A program made the position numbers and the translations under genes. From contig RBKR01000016.1 in NCBI GenBank assembly GCA_004835665.1, forward strand, positions 1,054,001 to 1,118,000: DNA of 64,000 nt. Reading direction: 5' to 3'. Every line of letters starts with the position of its first letter. Within the stretch, counting starts at the first letter, position 1. The notes under the pieces are model-generated. The model searched no databases and was not told the DNA's origin. It worked only from the letters and a program-made list of their open reading frames with translations. This document shows positions 54,905-64,000 of this stretch, piece after piece. The DNA is from Phoma sp. XZ068 (lineage: Eukaryota; Ascomycota; Dothideomycetes; Pleosporales; Didymellaceae).

Positions 54905-56990
54905 ATGTCCGGTGTCGAAATAGCTGGCCTTGTGCTCGGCTGCCTACCTTTGCTTATACAAGGTGCGTGAAAGCTTCAGACCATGGTGTCTTTAAAACTG
55001 TCGTGCCTCGGAGTTTGTGAGGGCAACGTAAGAGTTGTCGGACTTTCTCAACACGACTTAGACATCTTGTTGCTGCTTCGCTTGTTGCCGGGTTTCTAAT
55101 CTGGGCTAACACATATGCAGGCATTGAATCTTACAATGAAGGTCTCGACCCTATTAAGAGCTTCATGAGATGGGACAAGGAGCTCCCGCAATGCATTCGA
55201 AAGCTGCGCAATCAGCATGTCCACTACTCTCAGACGATTCGTATACTCCTCGAGCCTATTACCGCCGATGTCGAGTTAGCTGAGATGATGACGGATCCTG
55301 GATCGTCACAGCTGTGGAAGAATAAAGAAATGGCCTCGAAGCTTCAGGACAGGCTGCAGGAGTCATACCATGCGTATCAAGGTACAATTGCGGATATAGA
55401 ACGTATCACGAAGCAGATTGCAAGTAAATTGGATCTGGATCGTGCAAACGAGGTGCGTAAAGACGAACATGCGGGGAAGCTCAGGGCGCCATAATGTACT
55501 CACGACTGGAGCTCGTCTCCTGATCTTGGCGCACTGGTTCCTATCCTGGACATGTCTTCCCTTGCGCTGTACTCACATTCCAACAGTTAAGACGCAACGA
55601 CCTTGAGGCCCTCCTGGTAGCCAACCCAAAAAGAGGAAATGACAAATTTGAGATCAAGAAAAGGATAAGATTCGGCATGAGTAAGAAGACCATCAAGGCG
55701 CTGCTTGAGGAGCTCAACGATTGTAACCGAGAACTTGAACGATTCACTGAGAAGAGCGAGAAGATTGAGACATATCGAAAGGCTGCGAAGCCATCATTCG
55801 CTACTCGGTTGCAGCGCATTCAAGGATACGCCAAGAATCTGCACACATCGCTATGTTGGTCTTGCTCCTGCAAAGATACTCACCGCACGAGTCTTCAGCT
55901 GGAACCTAGAGGAAGCCTTTATGCGTCTGGCATGAGGATAACTGATGCTAGCAAGACATCCTTCACTGTGTCGTTCTCGTCACTTGCAGCCGATGCCAGT
56001 GCGCCATGGAAGTGGCAAGCTGCAGAGATCAACATCGAGGAAGATGAGGACGTAGGCCTCACACCCATGTCTTCCCCTAAGCCTAGGTTAGTCTACAAGT
56101 GATGGCATTTGGTGCTTTTCATATGAACTTTCTCTACTGACACGAATAGGATAACAAAAAGTGTGTCTTTCAGCTCACCTCCACCATACTCCATCAGTGA
56201 TCCTGCAGCCGATCCATCACAATCAATGAAAGAAGTGAAGGATATATGTGCATCAATACAGCAGCTTCACTCGACCACCTCTCGCATAGGTTTATCCCTT
56301 GACGCCAAGAAGAAACTCCGAGGTGTTTACACGCTTGATACACCTGAGAAACTGACGCCCGTCTCCGATATGGTCACTCTTGAGGACCTTTTGGACCGGC
56401 GGCCAACCGTGAATGGTAGACGCGTAAAACTCACTAAAAAGGAGCGATACAGCCTGGCCTTGACCTTGGCATCCAGTGTACTCTACCTTAATTCAACACC
56501 ATGGCTCACGAATCAATGGGCTGCCAGAGATATCCAGTTCCACCAGACCATGGCTGCTACCAGCTATATCGACATCGAGCACCCGTATCTGGCCCCTACA
56601 GCACTGGAGCCTCTGGATAGTGGGGCAGTTAAGAAAAAGGCCCTCAACTTCCAAAACAAGAACACAGTCCTGCTCGCACTCGCTGTGGCGCTTCTGGAGC
56701 TGTATTTTGGAACAACGGCGGAGAAGTATCAGGAGAGCGAGCATGGTACTTGCGACCCAGCACTTCACCAGAACTCATGGATGCTGTGTGCCATGGCACA
56801 CCAATGGGCTGATGAGTCGCAGGATGAGTTGTCTGCCGCATTCTTGAGTGCTGTCAGGCATTGCCTGCGATGTTTCAGCGATCCTGGAGTCAGCCTGCAG
56901 GATGCTGAGTTTTTGCAAGCAGCTGCCGAGGGTATCGTGCTGCCACTCCAGGAAGAACTGTACCAATTCTTGGGTAAGACGACCACATGA
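54905..56990 (+). CDS. DUF7580-type protein with HeLo-like N-terminus
   Basis: Four exons (54905-54962, 55121-55452, 55587-56086, 56150-56990) give 576 residues. Exon 1 encodes a hydrophobic start, MSGVEIAGLVLGCLPLLIQ, and the splice continues GIESYNEGLDPIKSFMRW. Residues about 30-270 are helical (LRNQHVHYSQTIRILLEP, VELAEMMTDPGSSQLWKN). WSCSCKDTHR is at about 208. Residues 370-440 contain the family block TLEDLLDRR and TLASSVLYLNSTPWL, then helices to the end. No kinase catalytic residues. Relatives are labelled DUF7580 in my memory, with N-termini like fungal HeLo-like/NLR proteins; membrane-directed activity is inferred, not shown. Confidence 0.85.
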
Positions 56991-58561
56991 CATGACCATG
57001 TCAAGAACCAGACAAGCGACAGCGCGCCACATGTATGAAACACATGCCATGCCAAGCCACATGTTCGCGCAAGCGCGCCTCGTATCCGGACTTGAAATCT
57101 GTCGCAAGACGCTTACTCACCTCGTATCTGGCCCACGCGGCTATTAATCTGAGTCTGGGGTAAAGTAGCGCGGCCAATACGAAGTAGCGAGATCAACGAC
57201 ACCTTGACAGCCGTTGTGACAGACGTCAGTGTGGCCAAGCAAGAGCTCGGCGGCGTTTCTGTGGTGTTGTGGCGACAACGAGGCGCACTGAAGCACTAAA
57301 AATACAGGTCGCCTCATCCGGCAAGACCGGGTAGGTGCAGTTTCCGGGCTCGGCGTTGTGGTTCGTTTGGCAGTGTCGCTCAAGCTTCGTTTTGACAGGC
57401 CAACCAAGAAGCGCAACTTGGCGGAGCAGATACTGAAATGTGCAGCAGGACACAAGCAATGTTAAATCATCGGTGTCACCACATCAAACAGTGCAGTCCC
57501 AACCGTGAGACACGACCTGGTGATGCGCATACGTTCTCAAAGTGCACAGATATGCACTTGCATCATAGCAACATAGCAGACGTCGCCAGCCGCGTCACCT
57601 GCCGGGTTGACACACAGGAGCAGGTTCGAACGAATTGAATCAGCGTAGCGCAAAAGCAGCAGCCTTGCAACACAGCTTAGTGCGAGTGTGTGGTGGTGCA
57701 TTTTTCGATGCGACTGCAAGGGTAGACTCTGGCGAACGCTAGCCATCAAGCCTTTGTCAAGCGACCGAATTACAGTCGCAAGCGTGCGTCTATGGGCTTC
57801 GGGAGGCTTTCACAAGATCAAGCGCCCCTTGAGGGGTGGCGGCCCCAGCAATGGCCCTGGTTGGCGCATTGATGAAACATTAGTGTGGGCGCTGTGGTTG
57901 GACGAAAATGCGGAGCAGGGGCAGGAACGATAGGCGGTCAATGGCTGCGATGATCTGGCGGTTGGCATGATGAACCGCAGATTGCCAACTTCAGAAGTGA
58001 GCGGCGGTTGGTTGGCCCGGAGGGAAATGGGCACTTGTTTGTCAGGACAAGCAATGGCAGCAATAACAGAGGACATGGGGTTGTACTGGTGATTTGTCTA
58101 TTAATAACCGGTATTGGTGGTCGGGAATGGAAAGCAAGCACTTGGAAGTCCGCATGCCCAGCAGGCGGCTGTTGATAGCATGCCCGAGCAACAACAATAA
58201 GCAAGCAACATCATGGCATTGTCTGCATACCACGCCCACCACAAGCCCTCACCTACACTGCAGCGCAAGTGTTGAACAATTGCAAATTAACGGCACCAGG
58301 CGAGTTTGCGGCATTCGTGGTCAAGCATATCAAAGCGGGTCCACCGCCTTGGCGTTCTCCTAACTCCTAGCCCAGCGCTGCCACCTTCTCCTGCAATTCG
58401 GCCCTGGAAACCACCCGTTGTCTACTCCGCCGACCGACACCACCTCGTCCTGCACCCTCCTTCACACACGACGCTCTCTGGAGGCTCTCCATTTCGCACG
58501 ACCACAGCGCAGCGCGCACCCGGACCCTTTCTTCTCGCACTCCCTTTCTGCCGCCGACACC
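56991..58561. other. intergenic region, SMI1 promoter
   Basis: About 1.57 kb between two plus-strand genes. 58380-58561 is C-rich with CACC/CCGAC motifs, probable SMI1 5'UTR. No RNA gene or repeat recognised. Confidence 0.4.
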
Positions 58562-60202
58562 ATGGCACAATCGTAAGACATGCCCCGGCGCAGGCCTGCT
58601 GTTTCTGGCGCCCCCAATACTGACTGCAACAGCGTCGGCTCCTTCTTCCAGTCATTCTGGCACACCATGACCTCCAACGACCGCCATGCCTCGCACGACT
58701 CCCCGTACCGGACTGGGCGCCACATCCCTATCCCGCAGAGCCGTCACAGCGCCCTCACATCGATTGCTACCAGCGGCGTCGACTCGCGGGTCGACCTCTC
58801 CTCCCCATACGCACACGACGACATTGCGACCAGCAATGGCTTCATTGGCTCGCCCAAGGGCCCCATGTCGCCCAACTCGCCCTACTCGCCTGGAATGCGC
58901 GGCTCGCTGAGTCGCCAAGCAACCGCCGACGCAGACACATTCGACAAGGGCCCCAACGGCGAGATCCAGATGCAGAACTTCAACGAGGGCCTGCCACCCC
59001 CACCACCCGTCTCACACTCCTGGAAACGCATCGACCGCTGGGTGGAAGACCACTATGAGGAGCTCTTTGACAACATCTGCGAGGGCGCTACATCAAACGA
59101 TGTCAACGAGCTGGAGCACGAGCTTGATGCTACCCTCCCAATGGACATCCGCGAGTCACTGCAGGTCCACGATGGCCAGGAGCGCGGTGGTCTCCCTACT
59201 GGTGTTCTATTTAGCCTGATGGTGCTCGACTGCGAGGAGATTGTCATGGAATGGAAGAACTGGCGCAAGGTCGCTGAAGAGTACCTCACCGCTAAGCCAG
59301 ACTACCGAACACCTCAGATTCCCGTCAAGGCCTTTGCCGGCTCTTCCACAGCACCTCCTATCGCACAGCCCCAGGCGACCGGCAACCCTCTCTGGCGACA
59401 GGACTTGCAAGCTCGCCAGGACTCGCAGCCGCCGAACGCTATCCAGAAGGCATATGCCCACCCCGCTTGGATTCCTTTGGCTCGCGACTGGGGAGGCAAC
59501 TACCTCGCTACGGATTTGGCGCCTGGTCCTACTGGCACTTGGGGTCAGATTATCATATTTGGCCGAGACTACGACTGCAAGTACGTTGTCGCACGATCAT
59601 GGGCTGCACTCCTTGCCACCATTGCCGACGACATGGCCTCGAACGACGTCCACATCGATGAAGAAGGCGCACTCAAACTCCTTGCTTTCAAGAAACAGAA
59701 CGTTGAGCCGCCATATCTTGAGATTCTGCGGTGGAGATGCGACCAAAAGTATGGCCGAAGGCCCGTGAACAAGCGTCGACCAACCAGCAGCCTGCGCATC
59801 AACCCCAACGCTCCAGGCGGAGTTGTACCTAGCTCGACCGCCAGCAGCCCCTACCACAGCCCAGTCATTGCACCCCAGGACCGTGGTCGCAGCCCTCACC
59901 GCCTATCGACGAAGCAGAAGGGTGTCAGCCCACGAGGCAAACTATCCAGCCCTCTCGCTCGAGTCGCAGAGGAGAACGCGCAGCCTATCCACGTACACAC
60001 CGATCTCGATGCAAAGGCCAACTCTTCAGCAGACAAGCTGATCTCGGTTGACACCCCAAGGCCGAGCGACGACTTGCCCATCCGTGCCAGCTTGAGCAGT
60101 GACAAGGAGAACAAGAAGGAGACACAGGAGGAGAAGACAAAGCCTGCCTCGCTCAAGAGCCCCATCGCGGAGACCCCAGACCTCAAGACGGTCGAGATAT
60201 AG
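58562..60202 (+). CDS. SMI1: Smi1/Knr4 cell wall assembly regulator
   Basis: Cytosolic regulator linking cell wall integrity and morphogenesis signalling to glucan and chitin synthesis. Exons 58562-58572 (11 nt) and 58633-60202 give 526 residues. The splice gives MAQSVGSFFQSFWHTMTSND, the family N-terminus. The SUKH/SMI1_KNR4 domain (about 120-370) contains WKRIDRWVEDHYEELFDNI, a gap, then HPAWIPLARDWGGNYLATDL, GPTGTWGQIIIFGRDYDCKYV and FKKQNVEPPYLEILRWR. N- and C-terminal arms are Ser/Pro-rich and disordered with many potential phosphosites. Confidence 0.93.
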
Positions 60203-62058
60203 TGACGTTGTGACACCACAAATGCACTGGTCTCCCTCTTGCTTGCTTATTAGAGCACCACTGGATACCATCCGCAGCTTTCAGGCGCACCAACCATCCG
60301 TGGAGCGAAAGCGTCGCACTATAGGAGCCATATTTCCAACATTTTGATACAACGGTCGGCGTAATCTTACTGTACATGTGTCTTGCAACGGGCACCTCAT
60401 ACCGAGTCTCGCGAGACGGCTGTATCACGAACCAATTTTCCTTTTTAGACAGCCCAAGGCAGCACACAGCACCTCCCACCGCCCTTGATCCCACAACCCC
60501 ATCTACACCCTTTTGTACAACACCTACCCTTTTTACTTCTCAGCTGCAACCTACCTACCCCCGTAGCAGTGGCAGCCCTTCCTTCCTTTCCCCGTTTTCA
60601 GCTTCCTCTGAGCATCTGCATCGGCGTGGCACAGCATGACTTGGTCGTTGGTGGTTTGGAGCTTCAGCTTTTTGTTTTGGCCGGTTTCGAGTTTCTTCTT
60701 TTCTGGGCGCTGCGCTCGCTTTGATAGCACGTGTGGTGTCGATCCTGTGGGGTGTGGGGTAATGCGAGGGAAGCGCGAGAGGTGTGGAGCTGTGTGGGTT
60801 GGGTGAGATGTGCATGTGCATATATATGCGCATACGTAGGATGAATTGAACATGTTCAAATTAAAAGCTGGCTAAGGATGTGATGCTTGAGAGCTGTGGA
60901 TGGCTGAGCGCTTCATCCGCTGGATGTCGTCCATGGGAAGCAGTTCTCTTCACTACTACTTGATACCCAGATGTGTACCCCCAACTCTTCACATAATCTC
61001 ATCATCTTCCACCACATGGCCACCATAGAAACCTCTTTCCGGACGTATTCACCCAAATCTGTACCACGAACGAATATTGTTGCGGCTCAACGTGAATATA
61101 CGTTCAAGAATGTAGTTTTCATAGCTGAAGACTTTCTGCAACGGTAAAACTTGGGAATCGTTTTCTATCATGTATTAATTATATTCTACAGCCACTTTAT
61201 ATATGAGTAAAAGCTTGGTAGCTGTGCTGTGTGCTGAGTATGACGGTGTTGTTGTGTATTTAGTTTGCAGAATATATACGCGTCGAAACCTTAAATTAAT
61301 ATTTGTTTGAACCGCTCAGACACGAACGCATCCTTGACTCTGACGTTTTGAAGCTCAGAAGTTCTCTGCCTCGTCGTCATGCGTCACCGTCTTGGAGAAT
61401 TGGGTCTGATGGCTCCCGTTTAGCCCCTGGGAGGAAAATCAAGAAGAGCTTTTGACCGGGTAAGTATTATTTCATCTGGGCCTGGAGAGGTCCTCTGTTT
61501 TGAGAACTCAACTCATATCAGTGAGTTCTTATATATGACTGCTTTGTGTAGGGTTTGTGTGTCTTGCGAACGTTGCTCCTCGAACTCTTGAAGAGTTGGC
61601 GCAGCGTTGAAGAGACGGGATCGAATGATAAGGGGATTGTACATGGATCCGGGAAGGACTTTTCAGTTGTTTTTAATTATTATATAGACCTTTACTATCT
61701 TTCACTATATTATACAAATGATTTCTATAAATTATTGTCACTTCTGCTTGGGGGTCTATCTCTATCCTCTGGTATCTATTTACTCGTTAATTTCGACTGC
61801 GCACCCGGTTTTTGGAAGGCTGAGTTTGGCTCCGACGCTCTGCGTAGCCACAGCTACATGCAGACGGGGCTGTGAAAAGGCACACCATTGGTCCGGAACT
61901 TTATGCGGATGCATCAGGCTTGATAGGCTTACGTAGGAACTCCCAAATCGGTGAGATGGAGGCTGAGTGTTCTGGTGGTTTGGGGGCCACAAGGCTGAGA
62001 GCCAGCCTGACTGGAATTCGCCGCCCTTTAAAAGCACAGGATTCTCACGCTCCGGCCG
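60203..62058. other. intergenic region with an A/T-rich patch
   Basis: About 1.86 kb. 60203-60620 looks like SMI1 3'UTR. 61060-61310 and especially 61660-61760 are A/T-rich compared with flanks (run of TTTTTAATTATTATATAGAC type). No open frame over 120 codons that resembles a protein. May be ordinary terminator DNA or an old decayed insertion; no terminal repeats found by eye. Confidence 0.4.
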
Positions 62059-63150
62059 ATGGTGTACGAAATACCCGCGATGAACTCTACCGATATTGTT
62101 AGCTGGGCTCCTGAACCTAAGGGCCGCGGCACTGTTGGTCTCTTGTATACTTGTCTTACTACAATCCTACTTTGTACATGGAGTGCGGTTCACCCTAACA
62201 TACCAGCTGCGAAGGACAGCGGCTGGCACATTTTCTGTCGTCGGGTACTCTACCTTGTTTTCACAGTGGCTGCACCGGAGATGGTCAGTTTCCAAGCTCT
62301 GGAGCAGCTTGCTGAGGCCAAGGAAGTGAAGAAAAAGGTGAGCATGACTTTAGAGTCACGACCAAACGCTAGAACTGACGATATGCAGCGGCCTGATTGG
62401 TCGCTCACGCAGTGCTTCTACTTGGTCATGGGTGGCTACGCTGTTGAACATGGCGATGATCATGTCAGCATCGTGGCGACGAACCTCGTGCATCTTTTCG
62501 AGACGGATGTGCTGCCCTGGCCTGAGACAGAGACCTCGGACATCAACGATCGCAGCAAGGCAGATTGGACCATAAAGCTCCTTGCTTTAGTACAAGCCGT
62601 GTGGTTTCTTACGCAGATCGTCGGTCGTGCTGCACAAGGCCTCTCGGTATCCATGCTCGAGCTGTTCACGCTGGGCATTCTCGTATGCACATTCTTCACC
62701 TACGCGGCGTGGTGGCACAAGCCGCTCGACATTCGCAAGGCAATCAAGCTCCAACCCAAATCTCCCGTGCCAGACTATCTCATCGAAGGCAAGAGGCGCA
62801 AACTATCGGAAATCCATGTCGACGCCATGTGGAGTAAGTACATGGGAAACTTTATATGCTTCCTTTTCGGCGCTATCCACATGATTGGCTGGGCATTTCA
62901 GTTTCCCTCCGAGGCGGAGAAGTGGTTATGGAGGACAAGCAGCATAGTATGCATGGTCTCGTCGTTGGCCGTGGCCTTTTACCTCTCCAGAAAGATATAC
63001 GGCCATAATCTAATCCTGTGGGCGGCTTCAATACTGTATGGGTTCTGTAGGGTGTACATGTTTGCTGAAATGTTCATCTGCTTAAGAGCAACAACTGCAG
63101 ATGTTTACGAGACGCCGCAGTGGTCTCAGTACTTTCCTTCGTTCGGGTGA
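62059..63150 (+). CDS. multi-pass membrane protein, function unknown
   Basis: Exons 62059-62337 and 62389-63150 give 346 residues; the 51-nt intron (donor GTGAGC, branch CTGAC, acceptor TGCAG) is open in frame, and removing it gives KKKRPDWSLTQCFYLVMGG. Start 62059 or 62080. The N-terminus has PKGRGTVGLLYTCLTTILLC then WSAVHPNIP; later DRSKADWTIKLLALVQAVWF, then RAAQGLSVSMLELFTLGIL and TYAAWWHKPLDIR, followed by three more hydrophobic segments. About seven membrane helices. This block order recurs in ascomycete membrane proteins of unknown function; I infer, without proof, such a family. Confidence 0.72.
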   Translation: MVYEIPAMNSTDIVSWAPEPKGRGTVGLLYTCLTTILLCTWSAVHPNIPAAKDSGWHIFCRRVLYLVFTVAAPEMVSFQALEQLAEAKEVKKKVSMTLESRPNARTDDMQRPDWSLTQCFYLVMGGYAVEHGDDHVSIVATNLVHLFETDVLPWPETETSDINDRSKADWTIKLLALVQAVWFLTQIVGRAAQGLSVSMLELFTLGILVCTFFTYAAWWHKPLDIRKAIKLQPKSPVPDYLIEGKRRKLSEIHVDAMWSKYMGNFICFLFGAIHMIGWAFQFPSEAEKWLWRTSSIVCMVSSLAVAFYLSRKIYGHNLILWAASILYGFCRVYMFAEMFICLRATTADVYETPQWSQYFPSFG

Positions 63151-64000
63151 CTGGCATTAGTCCTGGTAGTTCGTCAAATTGCAATCTACATTTCGTTAAC
63201 TTAGCTTGAAATGATGTAATCAACAATGAGAAATTGACATGTTATTGAAAATAAGATGGCCAAGGTTTCCTCATTCTACAACTACATATCAAGCCAACTT
63301 AATATTCCCAATCCCTGAAAGCAGGACTTACAGACTTCCATACAAATCACTCCTTCCTCGATGTTCTTTATAACGCTACATTTTCCTCACTCTAGAGAAA
63401 TCCACCGGAAACAATCTGGAACTCGTTCAATTGTAGGCTGCAAGAGCAAAATACCAACAGTAAACTCACCACTCTGGCGAATAACCCGCGAACGAAGAGA
63501 GATGAGACATGTGAAGCCACAACTACTTCGGTATAACAGCCTGCATGGAACTGACTGCAAAAAGCTGAGAGACTAGGCTCTAAATTAGAAAGAACTGGAC
63601 GAGCTAACATAACCCTGAGCAGCCTAGCCGAAGGTCACGTCTATTCTGTGGAATATGGAAGCCGCTACGATATCGAGGTAGATGACAACATGTCTCGAGC
63701 GTGATGAGCGAGATGATTCCGTGGATATGCCTTATCAAACATGTCGCATGCGAAGATGGCGTTTAAATAGCCGTCCATTGTATGATTATTACTAACCAAG
63801 GTGAGAGGCCTAGTATGGATATAATAGTCTTGTTATGTTCTGATAGTAATATATAAGTATATCACCCCAGTGCAAGGTTCACGAGGCACCTCGACGAAGC
63901 TTTTAACAATATCTGATGCCAAGCGTTCAGAAGTCGCCCGGCTAACTCATAACATCTTTGTAGTGATCTCATGGGGTATTGTATACAACTAAATAAACGT
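63151..64000. other. terminal intergenic region
   Basis: 850 bases, A/T-rich at 63190-63300 and 63770-63880. No open frame with family-like features, no RNA gene recognised. The next gene presumably starts outside the window. Confidence 0.4.

Noticed and set aside
1..64000. tRNA, rRNA or CRISPR array
   Set aside because: No cloverleaf with a T-arm GGTTCGAATC-like core was spotted, no rRNA landmark, and no regularly spaced repeats; a tRNA scan could still find one I missed.

Overview
The window is nuclear DNA of a filamentous ascomycete (Pezizomycotina). Genes are compact, on both strands, and carry short GT...AG introns of about 45-230 nt with CTAAC/CTGAC-like branch sites. Gene content is that of a mould: cytosolic eRF1, SerRS, Rheb, WAPL, Smi1/Knr4, Elf1, an expansin-like secreted protein, and an acuF-type C2H2 zinc-finger protein beside a DUF7580-type protein. 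Dothideomycetes is my best guess for the class, but this is inference. I found no prokaryotic, organellar, viral or clearly transposon-derived coding sequence, and I recognised no tRNA or rRNA gene by eye.

Layout. 0-5 kb: 3' end of an SMP3-type GPI mannosyltransferase, two unrecognised genes (possibly one), prephenate dehydratase. 5-12 kb: eRF1, an AVT1-like vacuolar amino-acid transporter, a GPH-family sugar/H+ symporter. 13-20 kb: NAP1, Fap7/AK6, Ham1, and a cytochrome P450-like protein without a haem-ligand cysteine. 20-27 kb: expansin-like protein, an orphan open frame, BMT2 divergent from ribosomal protein uL23, and a secreted, probably GPI-anchored protein. 27-36 kb: Tim8, SerRS, Rheb, WAPL. 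36.6-40.7 kb: uracil phosphoribosyltransferase, Elf1 and URC1. 41-48 kb: gene-poor, with a small unknown gene and ribosomal protein eS1. 48-57 kb: the most unusual locus. 58-64 kb: Smi1/Knr4 and a multi-pass membrane protein.

The locus to look at is 48.0-57.0 kb. Two divergent genes share a promoter of about 400 bp. The minus-strand gene encodes a roughly 2,131-residue protein once a 91-nt intron is removed. It joins an acuF-type N-terminal domain, a C2H2 zinc-finger block, two macrodomains (ADP-ribose-binding fold), a PH-like segment, two winged-helix-like segments and a charged tail. The plus-strand gene encodes a 576-residue DUF7580-type protein with a hydrophobic N-terminus like those of fungal HeLo-like/NLR-associated proteins. 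I infer a fungal sensor/effector pair, possibly in immunity or regulated cell death, using ADP-ribose or nucleic-acid recognition. That is a hypothesis from architecture only.

Other functional groupings: uL23 and the 25S rRNA methyltransferase BMT2 share a promoter, and UPRT and URC1, both steps of fungal uracil salvage/catabolism, lie 1.4 kb apart. All exon boundaries were placed by eye from splice consensus and family conservation. For every spliced gene the exon lengths sum to whole codons.
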